Part shown: one piece after another, positions 1 to 7,278 of the stretch
Numbering within the stretch: the first letter of the stretch is position 1
How the letters are laid out: every line of letters begins with the position of its first letter
Source: Bordetella parapertussis
GTDB taxonomy: Bacteria; Pseudomonadota; Gammaproteobacteria; Burkholderiales; Burkholderiaceae_D
Length of the DNA: 12,315 nt
Assembly: GCA_945867725.1 (NCBI GenBank)
Contig: CAMBJI010000027.1
Coordinates: forward strand, 1 to 12,315
Reading direction: 5' to 3'
Made by a program: the position numbers and the translations under genes
Notes under the pieces: generated by a model
What the model was told of the DNA's origin: nothing
Database searches by the model: none
Seen by the model: the letters and a program-made list of their open reading frames with translations, nothing else

Positions 1-1081
1 TGTCGCCGCGCAGGATGGCAAACATGATGGATGAGTGACGCAGACTGTACAGAGTACGGGGCTCGCCCTGGGGACTTTGGCGCATGCTTAGGCTGTCCAA
101 CACAGCAGCAAATTGGCGGCGGAGAATGTCGCTGGCGTGCTTGCGGTTGCTGTACTGCGGGTAAAACAAGTAATCGTCGGGATCGCCAAAACCCAGGTCA
201 GACTGGTATGCCACGAGTCGCTGATAAACCGCCACACCCTCCGCGGTGGACACCACGGGGGACTTGACGGTCTTGCTGAAGCTGGTGGTGATGCGCAGAT
301 AAAGCCGCTTGCCTTCAACGATTTCAATGTGCCGATGTTGCAGCAGCTTGACATCACTGGGACGCAGCATGGTTTCCACCATGAGCTCAGCTAAGAAATG
401 AAGATCACGCTGAACGGCGACATGACGGACCGCCATACCAGATTGAATTGCTGAATCAATGCCAGCCAAGAGTCGCTGATATTCTGCTTCACTGAACCAG
501 CCACGAATGCCATCTTTTGTCTTGATCGTTGGCATCTGCGGTAGACGATCAATCAGATCGAGTCGATGCGCATATTTCAGAACCTTGCCCGTGAAGGACA
601 AGAAGTTGCGAATCGACGAGACTGACAATTCGCGATCTTCAAGATCGTTTAAAAACTTCTCCAACACAGCGTAGTTGATGTTCTTGACATCTAAATGCCC
701 GAGGGCAGGTTTGACATGACGGTCATAGGCATAACGATTACTGGTGGCCAGAGATTCACTGCGTTCACCACGTCGTACCTTGCGCGCATCTGCTGCCATC
801 ATGGCTTCGGCAATGCTGCTGAATCGCTGTCCCGTCAACTGCTGCTTGACAGTAGTTTGAATGCCAAACTGCTCCATGAAAAACAGCTTGGCGCGGTGAA
901 TGGCTTCAGTCTTGTTGATAGTCTTTAAGCTGGCTTTGCGGTATTTGCCATGGGCGAACACACGGGCATACCAATACGGACTGCAGCCGATCTTGAAGAT
1001 GCGTAGCGTACTGGGATAGCCGTTGATGGTTTCAACAGGTGTTGTGGCACTGCAGGGATGTCGGTTGGGCGCTGATTTCAC
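1..1081 (-). CDS. Tyrosine recombinase (phage-type integrase), 3' end cut by window edge
   Basis: This is a site-specific recombinase that would integrate and excise the element. The minus-strand frame is open from a TAG at 1093-1091 to the window edge, giving 360 visible codons. I chose the GTG at 1081-1079 because it is the only plausible start upstream of the conserved N-terminal part (TLRIFKIGCSPYWYARVF..GKYRKASLKT), which resembles the Arm-binding region of phage integrases. A SAM-like core-binding region follows around residues 85-170. The catalytic domain shows box I Arg at about residue 240 (ETMLRPSDVKLL) and box II in LYSLRHSSI, with Arg348 and His349; Tyr345 occupies the usual HxxR His position, as in many relatives. 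The last conserved His/Trp and the nucleophilic Tyr would lie beyond the edge, so intactness is unknown. No clear Shine-Dalgarno sequence precedes the GTG. Confidence 0.88.
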   Translation of the reverse strand, partial: MKSAPNRHPCSATTPVETINGYPSTLRIFKIGCSPYWYARVFAHGKYRKASLKTINKTEAIHRAKLFFMEQFGIQTTVKQQLTGQRFSSIAEAMMAADARKVRRGERSESLATSNRYAYDRHVKPALGHLDVKNINYAVLEKFLNDLEDRELSVSSIRNFLSFTGKVLKYAHRLDLIDRLPQMPTIKTKDGIRGWFSEAEYQRLLAGIDSAIQSGMAVRHVAVQRDLHFLAELMVETMLRPSDVKLLQHRHIEIVEGKRLYLRITTSFSKTVKSPVVSTAEGVAVYQRLVAYQSDLGFGDPDDYLFYPQYSNRKHASDILRRQFAAVLDSLSMRQSPQGEPRTLYSLRHSSIMFAILRGD

Positions 1082-1192
1082 ACTCTGATGCTAAGAGCGT
1101 CGATCAGAAAATGCGATATGAAATTTCTCGACCAGACAGATTTTTTAGACAGCAAAATCAACTAGTACTTTGGTTTCAATGGCTTCGGCGCT

Positions 1193-1200
1193 GGCTAGCC
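1193..1200. repeat. Perfect palindrome GGCTAGCC on the element side of the tRNA junction
   Basis: An 8-base perfect palindrome sits 4 bases from the tRNA breakpoint and lies within a longer imperfect dyad (GGC..GGCTAGCC..GCC, about 1187-1204). The position suggests part of the recombinase attachment site, but no recombination core can be proven from one junction. Confidence 0.3.
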
Positions 1201-1204
1201 TGCC

Positions 1205-1242
1205 TTACGAATCAGTTGCTCTACCAACTGAGCTACATCAGC
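1205..1242 (-). tRNA. tRNA-Thr(CGT), 5' half only (broken in the anticodon loop)
   Basis: The minus strand from 1242 downward reads as canonical tRNA positions 1-38: acceptor strand GCTGATG, TA, D arm GCTC-AGTTGGTA-GAGC, A26, anticodon stem ACTGA and the seven-base loop TTCGTAA with anticodon CGT. The next bases should be TCAGT to close the stem, but GGCAG follows instead, and no variable loop, T arm or CCA end is found in the following sequence up to the integrase. The gene therefore cannot make a working tRNA in this arrangement. The 3' half may lie at the far end of the element, outside the window. CGU-Thr tRNA reads only ACG, which a UGU-Thr tRNA can usually cover, so loss would be tolerable (inference). 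Confidence 0.85.
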
Positions 1243-1252
1243 GAAGGAAAAC

Positions 1253-1280
1253 ATTTTAGCAAAAACCTTTTAACACTCAA
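1253..1280 (-). promoter_or_regulatory. Sigma-70-type promoter of the tRNA-Thr gene
   Basis: On the minus strand, -35 TTGAGT (1280-1275) and -10 TAAAAT (1258-1253) are separated by 16 bases, and the -10 ends 10 bases before the first tRNA base. This is the spacing expected for a tRNA promoter. Since the tRNA is now cut and the integrase starts about 160 bases further on in the same direction, the promoter could transcribe the integrase. Confidence 0.6.
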
Positions 1281-1304
1281 AGTGACTTCGGCGCATCGAC
1301 ACCA

Positions 1305-2306
1305 CTACACCGCATGATATTCCGTCACCCGCTGCACTTCATTGCGGGAGCCGATAAAAACAGCTACCCGCTGATGCAAGGTATGCGGCTGGATATCGAG
1401 AATACGCGTCTTTCCATCCGTCGCCGCACCACCTGCCTGCTCAACAATAAAAGCCATGGGGTTGGCTTCGTACATCAATCGCAATTTGCCCGGCTTGTCG
1501 GGCTCGCGGGCATCGGCGGGGTACATGAAGATGCCACCACGGTTCAGTATGCGATGAACATCGGCGACCATCGAAGCAATCCAACGCATGTTGAAGTTTT
1601 TATCGCGCGGTCCAGTCTTGCCCGCTTCGAGTTCTTTGACATAGCGAGTCACGGGTGGGTACCAGTGGCGTGCGTTGGAGGCGTTGATAGCATACTCCGC
1701 CGTGTCCGCCGGAATCTGCAACGCACGTTGCGTCATGACCCAAGAGCCCATCTCGCGGTCCAGCGTAAAACAGTTAACGCCATTACCTGTGGTGAGTACC
1801 AAGACGGTCTGCGGGCCGTACACTGCATAACCTGCAGCGACCTGTCGGGTGCCGGGCTGCAAAAAATCTTACTCGGTCGGTGTGGCCATACCTTCTGGCG
1901 CCTTCAATACCGAAAAAATCGTTCCAATGGAAACGTTCACATCAATATTCGAAGAACCATCGAGTGGATCGAATAGCAGCATGTACTCGCCCATCGGATA
2001 GCGATTGGGTATCGGATGGATGGTTTCCATTTCCTCGGAAGCCATCGCAGCGAGGTGACCGCCCCACTCATTGGCCTGCAACAAAATCTCATTCGAAATG
2101 ATGTCGAGTTTTTTCTGGATTTCGCCTTGCACGTTTTCCGTATCGGCAGTGCCCAGTACATCGCCCAAGGCGCCCTTGCCAACTGCATGGCTGATGGTCT
2201 TGCAAGCGCGCGCGACAACTTCGATCAACAGTCGTAACTCGGCCGGAATGGAATTATTGAGGCGCTGCTCTTCAATCAAATATTGCGTAAGACTGACACG
2301 TTTCAT
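1305..2306 (-). pseudogene. fbp: Fructose-1,6-bisphosphatase class I, interrupted by an in-frame TAA
   Basis: The enzyme hydrolyses fructose-1,6-bisphosphate to fructose-6-phosphate in gluconeogenesis. The full frame is 333 codons, the usual class I length, from ATG 2306-2304 to TAG 1307-1305. The N-terminal part shows ENVQGE, ASEE (89-92) and the metal-binding DPLDGSSN (113-120). The C-terminal part shows [44 protein letters not shown] and EQAGG. Codon 146 (1871-1869) is TAA, within PTE-stop-DFLQPG; the E. coli protein has Glu there (VTEEDFLQPG), so GAA to TAA is the simplest change. The frame continues undisturbed on both sides. Termination would leave 145 residues with part of the metal site and none of the sugar-phosphate-binding half. 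It lies 24 bases downstream of pepN and is probably cotranscribed with it. Sequencing error or readthrough remain possible. Confidence 0.88.
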
Positions 2307-2330
2307 TGCAGTACTCGTTAGCTTTAAGCG

Positions 2331-5015
2331 TTAGTCGGCGAGCGCTTTGCCAATCACTTCGGCAACGTCATTCGATAATTTTTTAGCAGAAGACACTTTT
2401 TGCAGTGCCTCACGCATGGATTTTTGCAGCGCTGGTGCATATTTGCGCCAACGGTCCAGCGAGCGCGCAAGTCGTGCAGCGACCTGAGGATTGAGCGCAT
2501 CGAGCGCAATCACCTGCTCTGCCCAGAAAGCATGTCCACTACCATCAGGTGCATGGAAACGCGCTGGATTGCTGTTACAAAAAGCGAACAGCAGACTACG
2601 CGCACGATTAGGATTTTTCAGGGTAAAGGCCGGATGCCGCATCAACTGGCGCACTGCTTTCACATCAGTCGCAGGAGATGCCCCCTGTAGGCTGAACCAC
2701 TTGTCGATGACCAGCGCCTCTTGTTCGAAATCTTCATAAAACGACTGCAAGGCCTCAGCGACACCCGGCACTTCATGATGCACCATCGCTGTCAGTGCTG
2801 AGATGCGATCGGTCATGTTTGCGGCATGGTCCAGCTGGTCTTGCATGATTTTGTGTGACTGCGTGTCGTAGAGCTCGGCTAGATAGCCCAATGCGTTGTT
2901 GCGTAATGCGCGACGACCGGCATGTGCCGGGTCGGGACGGTAGGCGCCGGGGGTGTGATGCGCGCGGTAGATCTCGATTAAATCAGCGCGCAAGGTCAGC
3001 GCGAGTTGGTGGCGCAACGCGCGACGCGCGCGATGAATAGCCTGCGGATCAATGACGTCCATCTGTTCAGCGAGCATGCCTTCGGAAGGCAGCGTCAACA
3101 GCAGATCACGGAAAGCTGGATCGAGCGATGCATCGCGCAAGAGCTTGCGCAAGGCATCCGCCAATAGTTTGTCTTGTGCAGTAACAGCGTAATGAAGGTC
3201 TTCGCCAATGTCCGTGCTAGCTAACGATAACAGTCGACGGGTGGCCAGTCTTTGTCCAGCTTCCCAGCGATTGAAGGGATCGCTATCGTGCGCGAGCAGA
3301 AAAGCCAGCTCGTCATCACTGTAGTCGTAGTCCAGCACCACCGGCGCAGAGAAATTACGCAACAGTGATGGCACGGGTATTTGCTCGATGCCAGTGAACG
3401 TGAAACTTTGAGTGGCTTCGGTGAATTCCAGTACCAGCGTTGTTGGCGCAGCATGTACTTCGGTCTCTTCGGGTCCTGCGATGTTTTCCAGCTGCAGAGG
3501 TAAATCACTGCCATGCGCGTCCAGCAGACCAACAGCGACTGGAATATGCATGGGCAGCTTGCCGTCTTGTCCCGGAGTCGAGGGACAGCTTTGTGTCATC
3601 GTCAGCGTATACGTTTGCGCAGCAGCCTCATAGTGCGACGTGACCTGCACACGGGGTGTGCCCGCCTGACTGTACCAGCGCTCGAACTGACTGAGATCGC
3701 GCCCGTTGGCATCGCTCATCGCGGCGCGGAAGTCATCGCAAGTCACTGCCTGTCCGTCATGGCGACTGAAGTACAGATCCATACCCTTGCGAAAACCATC
3801 ACGCCCGAGCAAAGTCTGCATCATGCGCACGACTTCGGAACCTTTCTCGTAAATCGTCAGCGTGTAGAAATTATTAATCTCGACGTAAGAATCGGGTCGA
3901 ACAGGATGCGCCATCGGACCGGCATCTTCAGGGAATTGTGCGGCGCGAAGTACACGCACATCTTCAATACGCTTGACCGCACGGCCACTGTCACTGCCCA
4001 TCATGTCGGCAGAAAATTCCTGATCACGGAAGACCGTCAATCCTTCTTTGAGCGACAACTGAAACCAGTCGCGGCAAGTGACGCGATTGCCTGTCCAGTT
4101 GTGAAAATATTCATGCGCGACGACGGATTCGATATTGCTGTAATCCGCATCGGTAGCGATACGCGGATTGGCGAGAACATACTTGGTGTTGAAAATATTC
4201 AGACCTTTGTTCTCCATCGCGCCCATATTGAAATCACTCACGGCGACGATCATGAAACGGTCGAGATCCAGTTCAAGCCCGAATCGCTCTTCATCCCAGC
4301 GTATGCTTTTGACCAATGACTCCATGGCATGCGAGGTCTTGTCGAGATTGCCCTCTTCCACCCACACTTGCAGCAGCACTTCCCGGCCAGACTGCAGGCG
4401 CAGCGTTTTTTCTTCGCACACCAGTTGACCCGCTACCAACGCAAACAAATACGAAGGTTTACGAAATGGGTCTTCCCACAAGGCATAGTGACGGCCATCG
4501 CCGATATCGCCCTGCTCGATCAGATTGCCGTTAGAAAGAAGCACCGGATATCTTGCCTTGTCACCGCGCAGCATGACGCGGTATTTCGCCATCACATCAG
4601 GGCGATCAGGAAAATAAGTAATCTTGCGGAAACCTTCGGCTTCGCATTGCGTGAAAAAATTACCGTTCGAGACGTACAAGCCCATCAGCGAGGTGTTACT
4701 GGCGGGATCAAGCAGGGTCTCGATTTCCAGCGTGACTTCATCGGGCGCATTGTCGATGATGAGCTTGCCGGCCGACAGCCGGTAATCGCGTTTGCCCAGC
4801 GTGCGGCCATTCATCCGCAAGGCAACCAGCGTCAGGTCTTCACCAAAAAGTACTAGTTCACGCGATTGAACGTCGGTATTGCGCCGCAGCACACTGCGCG
4901 CTGCGACACGGGTGGCTTTCGGATCGAGATCGAAACCAATGTCAATCGTATCGACCCAAAAAGTGGGCGGCGAGTATTCCAGTCGGTGAATGGCGGCGGC
5001 AGTATCAGTACGCAT
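2331..5015 (-). CDS. pepN: Aminopeptidase N (M1 family zinc metallopeptidase)
   Basis: This cytoplasmic aminopeptidase removes N-terminal residues from peptides in protein turnover. At 894 residues it is close to E. coli PepN (870). The exopeptidase motif GAMEN is at 265-269, and the zinc site HEYFH at 301-305 with Glu324 fits HExxH-x18-E. An N-terminal beta domain (about 1-200) precedes the thermolysin-like catalytic domain, and a long helical C-terminal domain follows. The start ATG 5015-5013 gives the expected N-terminus (a short leader, then RLEYSPPTFWVDTIDIGFDL). No clear Shine-Dalgarno sequence is visible. The gene ends in TAA, at the C-terminal position expected for the family. fbp follows 24 bases later on the same strand and in the same reading frame. 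No signal peptide is seen. Confidence 0.96.
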   Translation of the reverse strand: MRTDTAAAIHRLEYSPPTFWVDTIDIGFDLDPKATRVAARSVLRRNTDVQSRELVLFGEDLTLVALRMNGRTLGKRDYRLSAGKLIIDNAPDEVTLEIETLLDPASNTSLMGLYVSNGNFFTQCEAEGFRKITYFPDRPDVMAKYRVMLRGDKARYPVLLSNGNLIEQGDIGDGRHYALWEDPFRKPSYLFALVAGQLVCEEKTLRLQSGREVLLQVWVEEGNLDKTSHAMESLVKSIRWDEERFGLELDLDRFMIVAVSDFNMGAMENKGLNIFNTKYVLANPRIATDADYSNIESVVAHEYFHNWTGNRVTCRDWFQLSLKEGLTVFRDQEFSADMMGSDSGRAVKRIEDVRVLRAAQFPEDAGPMAHPVRPDSYVEINNFYTLTIYEKGSEVVRMMQTLLGRDGFRKGMDLYFSRHDGQAVTCDDFRAAMSDANGRDLSQFERWYSQAGTPRVQVTSHYEAAAQTYTLTMTQSCPSTPGQDGKLPMHIPVAVGLLDAHGSDLPLQLENIAGPEETEVHAAPTTLVLEFTEATQSFTFTGIEQIPVPSLLRNFSAPVVLDYDYSDDELAFLLAHDSDPFNRWEAGQRLATRRLLSLASTDIGEDLHYAVTAQDKLLADALRKLLRDASLDPAFRDLLLTLPSEGMLAEQMDVIDPQAIHRARRALRHQLALTLRADLIEIYRAHHTPGAYRPDPAHAGRRALRNNALGYLAELYDTQSHKIMQDQLDHAANMTDRISALTAMVHHEVPGVAEALQSFYEDFEQEALVIDKWFSLQGASPATDVKAVRQLMRHPAFTLKNPNRARSLLFAFCNSNPARFHAPDGSGHAFWAEQVIALDALNPQVAARLARSLDRWRKYAPALQKSMREALQKVSSAKKLSNDVAEVIGKALAD

Positions 5016-5041
5016 GGGATAAGGAAGAGGATGAATCAGTC

Positions 5042-5058
5042 GTAAAACTGCATTTTAC
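5042..5058. promoter_or_regulatory. Inverted repeat GTAAAA-CTGCA-TTTTAC over the pepN promoter
   Basis: Perfect 6-base arms flank a 5-base centre. One arm forms the -10 hexamer of the proposed pepN promoter, so a protein bound here would block RNA polymerase. It could equally form a weak A/T hairpin or be chance, since the arms are short and A/T-rich. Confidence 0.3.
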
Positions 5059-5060
5059 CA
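5052..5060 (-). promoter_or_regulatory. Extended -10 promoter for pepN (TGGTAAAAT)
   Basis: On the minus strand a TGn extended -10 with TAAAAT lies 36 bases upstream of the pepN ATG. No good -35 is seen, as is common for extended -10 promoters. The identical nonamer precedes yebC. Confidence 0.45.
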
Positions 5061-5303
5061 AGGGAGACGCTAAAGGATTCCGCCTTGAATAGCGAGGCGG
5101 CAGTGCCAATTGATACAAGCACCAGAAAAATCAAGGATTTGACATTAGTTTCTCATGCGAAAAAGTGTCCAGCTTAACTCGTCAACGATGCTCTGGAGAT
5201 CTGAACTCGCAAGTGTTCATAGCCTGCATGCAGCAAACGAAAATCTATGAGAACCTTGAGGTTATGCGCCATCGCGTGCGTCATTGAATTCGACTAAATC
5301 ATC

Positions 5304-5951
5304 ATGAGAGTTGTCGCCTACCTCATCATTCCCCTTTGCCTGCTGCTCTCGGGCTGTGCCAGCAAGATACGCAGCGAAGTGACTGCCTTTCACCAATGGC
5401 CAACGGCCATGGCGGAAAAGAGTTTCAGCTTTATCCACAACGAGGGTGAGCCCACTGGGTTGGAGCGCCAGAGTTATCAAAATCTGATTCGCACCGAACT
5501 AATCAAACAAGGATTGCGCGAAGCCGGCGATAAAAAGGAAGCCTCGCTGGCGGTGAGCTTCAACGCGATGATCAACGCGAAAGATGTCCGCTTGGTTGAG
5601 ACCGTGGTAGTGGATTCCTGGTCCGGCATGCCTTGGTATGGACCTGGCTATTACTCGCCTTACTGGGGAGGATGGCCGGGCTACTCACCCTTCTATGGTC
5701 CTTTCGGCCCCGGCATGCCCGTCGCCCGCCAACAGGAGCGCCGGTACACGGTGTTTTACCGTGAACTGAAACTGAAGATCACTGACATGCCCACCGGTCA
5801 GCCTCTTTACGAAGTTACGGTGCGCAGCGAGGGCAAGGAAGGCAATCTGGCCAAGATCATGCCGTATCTGGTGCGCAGCGCATTTGCTGAGTTTCCAGGC
5901 AAAAGCGGCACACCGCGCACCGTCGAAATGAAAATCGATGACAAACCCTGA
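5304..5951 (+). CDS. DUF4136-type lipoprotein
   Basis: This is a predicted membrane-anchored lipoprotein of unknown function, 215 residues. A lipoprotein signal peptide covers residues 1-17 (hydrophobic YLIIPLCLLL, lipobox LSGC) with Cys18 as the lipidation site; Ala19 and Ser20 suggest outer-membrane sorting. The following SEVTAFHQWP and FSF segments and the C-terminal part (YRELKLKITD, LYEVTVRSEG) resemble the DUF4136 family. Residues 109-139 form an unusual Gly/Pro/Tyr/Trp-rich insert, likely flexible or surface-exposed. The ATG at 5304 is fixed by an in-frame TAA three codons upstream (5295-5297) and a good signal peptide, though no Shine-Dalgarno sequence is evident. It stands alone, divergent from pepN and convergent with the downstream cluster. 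The family name is from memory of its features and was not searched. Confidence 0.8.
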   Translation: MRVVAYLIIPLCLLLSGCASKIRSEVTAFHQWPTAMAEKSFSFIHNEGEPTGLERQSYQNLIRTELIKQGLREAGDKKEASLAVSFNAMINAKDVRLVETVVVDSWSGMPWYGPGYYSPYWGGWPGYSPFYGPFGPGMPVARQQERRYTVFYRELKLKITDMPTGQPLYEVTVRSEGKEGNLAKIMPYLVRSAFAEFPGKSGTPRTVEMKIDDKP

Positions 5952-6000
5952 CTAACTGAGGATGCACTCACGTTACATTCACGCCACTTTCACGTCTCGT

Positions 6001-6162
6001 TCAAGTGACGTAAGCCACCGATGCCCAGGTAATCAGTCCCAGTAACATCACCGCGGCTGCCAAGACGATCAGGAGTCTGCCGAAATGCGGCCCATGATCA
6101 GCACCCGACGGTTGCTCTTCGGGATGCTGCATCGGATTGTCTTGGTCGTTATCTTCTCGCAT
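6001..6162 (-). CDS. Small single-helix membrane protein, 53 residues
   Basis: The minus strand from ATG 6162-6160 to TGA 6003-6001 encodes 53 residues. The first 28 are acidic and polar (start MREDNDQDNPMQHPEE, many Asp, Glu, Gln and His), followed by a strongly hydrophobic stretch around residues 30-51 (LLIVLAAAVMLLGLITW) and a short tail ending in YVT. It starts 9 bases after the quinone oxidoreductase stop, with a weak GAGAA ribosome-binding sequence overlapping that stop region, so it is probably translated from the same mRNA. A second ATG at codon 11 is possible. The charge and hydrophobicity pattern and the spacing support a real gene. The function is not recognised. Confidence 0.62.
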   Translation of the reverse strand: MREDNDQDNPMQHPEEQPSGADHGPHFGRLLIVLAAAVMLLGLITWASVAYVT

Positions 6163-6171
6163 TGAAAATTC

Positions 6172-7146
6172 TCAAGGCAGCAAGATGGTTGAGCCAGTGG
6201 TCTTGCGTGCTTCTAGATCGCTATGCGCCTGCTGCACATCGCTCAGTGCATAACGCTGATTGATCTCAATTTTCACTTTGCCGCTGTCGACCATGCGGAA
6301 CAAGTCGGCAGACATGGCTTCGAGATCGCTGCGTTTGGCCGCATACGAAAAGAGCGTTGGCCGTGTGACGAACAGCGAACCACGCGAGGCGAGTTCATTA
6401 AGTGAAAACGGCGGCACCGGTCCGGAGGCGGAGCCGTAACTCACCATCGTTCCCAGCGGTGAGAGGCAATCCAGCGAACCGATGAAGGTGTCCTTGCCGA
6501 TTGAGTCATAAACCACGGGTACACCCTTCCCTCCGGTGATTTCCTTGACACGCTCAACGAAATTTTCTTTGTTGTAGTTGATGATATGCGTGCAGCCATG
6601 CGCCTTGGCAAGCTCACCTTTTTCATCCGAACCAACCGTACCGATCATGGTCACGCCCAGTGCGCGCGCCCACTGGCAGGCAATCAGGCCCACACCACCG
6701 GCGGCGGCATGAAACAAGATCGTCTCGCCCCCTTTGAGCGGGAACGTGCGGTGAAACAGATACTGCACCGTCAAACCCTGCAGCATCATCGCAGCAGCGG
6801 TGTCGAAACTGATTGAATCGGGCAGTTTGACCAGCGCTTCAGAGGGCATCACACGCGCCTCAGCGTAAGCACCGGGCGGACGCGTCGCGTACGCCACTCG
6901 GTCACCTGCTTTGACGTGCGTGACATTCGCGCCAACGGCTTCGATCACCCCCGCGCCTTCCATGCCCAGCCCGGCGGGCAAAGGCTGCGGGTACAGGCCC
7001 GTACGGAAATAAACATCGATGTAATTGAGACCAATGGCGTGATGGCGGATTCGGACTTCGCCGGGACCCGGTTCACCGACCTCAACGTCGACATAGGACA
7101 TCACTTCGGGACCGCCGTTGCTGAAACACTGAATTGCTTTTGTCAT
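6172..7146 (-). CDS. qor: NADPH:quinone oxidoreductase (zinc-independent MDR family)
   Basis: This is a cytosolic NADPH-dependent reductase of the medium-chain dehydrogenase/reductase superfamily, quinone oxidoreductase type, 324 residues (E. coli QorA has 327). The GroES-like N-terminal domain includes GLNYIDVYFRTGLY (39-52) and GMEGAGVIEAVG (61-72). The Rossmann nucleotide site is HAAAGGVG (146-153). No structural or catalytic zinc ligands of alcohol dehydrogenases stand out. I chose ATG 7146-7144 (MTKAIQ) because it matches the family N-terminus; an earlier in-frame start would add 18 unconserved residues. An AGG-rich stretch (AGGCAGG) lies about 10 bases upstream. It sits between the EamA gene and the small membrane protein on one strand. 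Confidence 0.92.
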   Translation of the reverse strand: MTKAIQCFSNGGPEVMSYVDVEVGEPGPGEVRIRHHAIGLNYIDVYFRTGLYPQPLPAGLGMEGAGVIEAVGANVTHVKAGDRVAYATRPPGAYAEARVMPSEALVKLPDSISFDTAAAMMLQGLTVQYLFHRTFPLKGGETILFHAAAGGVGLIACQWARALGVTMIGTVGSDEKGELAKAHGCTHIINYNKENFVERVKEITGGKGVPVVYDSIGKDTFIGSLDCLSPLGTMVSYGSASGPVPPFSLNELASRGSLFVTRPTLFSYAAKRSDLEAMSADLFRMVDSGKVKIEINQRYALSDVQQAHSDLEARKTTGSTILLP

Positions 7147-7278
7147 GACCGTACCTGCCTGAAAAATGATTGAACGATAAAACCTGAATGATAACTTCAA
7201 ACTGCGTCAGCTCAGACCGTGGCGGAACGCTCGCCGGTAAGACCGCTTCGGGGCGCCAGCGGCCTCGGGGTAGAGGTT

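Larger units (their letters stand above)
1..1204 (-). mobile_element. Edge of an integrated element at tRNA-Thr(CGT)
   Basis: A tyrosine recombinase gene lies directly beside a tRNA gene that is cut in its anticodon loop, with housekeeping genes (fbp, pepN) on the other side. This is the layout of a genomic island or prophage inserted in a tRNA gene. The boundary is placed at 1204/1205, where the tRNA match stops. The other end and all cargo lie left of the window, so the element type cannot be determined. The element side of the junction does not rebuild the tRNA 3' half, which most tRNA-targeting elements do. It could also be a remnant after partial deletion. Confidence 0.65.
5016..5303. 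other. Divergent intergenic region between pepN and the lipoprotein gene
   Basis: These 288 bases separate two divergently transcribed genes, and no convincing ORF is seen. They hold an extended -10 for pepN (5052-5060) overlapping a 17-base dyad (5042-5058). An exact -35 hexamer TTGACA (5139-5144, plus strand) is followed at 17 bases by only AAAGTG, a poor -10. A 10-base palindrome CTGCATGCAG lies at 5224-5233, upstream of the lipoprotein gene. The lipoprotein promoter could not be located with confidence. Confidence 0.5.

Noticed and set aside
1082..1204. A group I intron in the tRNA-Thr anticodon loop as the explanation for the break
   Set aside because: No 3' exon (anticodon stem, T arm) is found before the integrase, no intron core is recognisable, and the neighbouring ORF is a tyrosine recombinase.
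1314..1976. 220-codon open frame on the plus strand opposite fbp
   Set aside because: It is antisense to a clearly conserved protein and has no family character of its own.
3513..4319. 268-codon open frame on the plus strand opposite pepN
   Set aside because: It lies fully inside conserved pepN, and its composition is that expected of an antisense frame.
5139..5167. Promoter for the lipoprotein gene at the exact TTGACA
   Set aside because: At 16-18 base spacing there is no acceptable -10 hexamer.
5960..6005. Loose repeats of TTCACG/TTCAAG about 11 bases apart between the convergent stops
   Set aside because: Only three short degenerate copies, one inside the small ORF end; compatible with chance.
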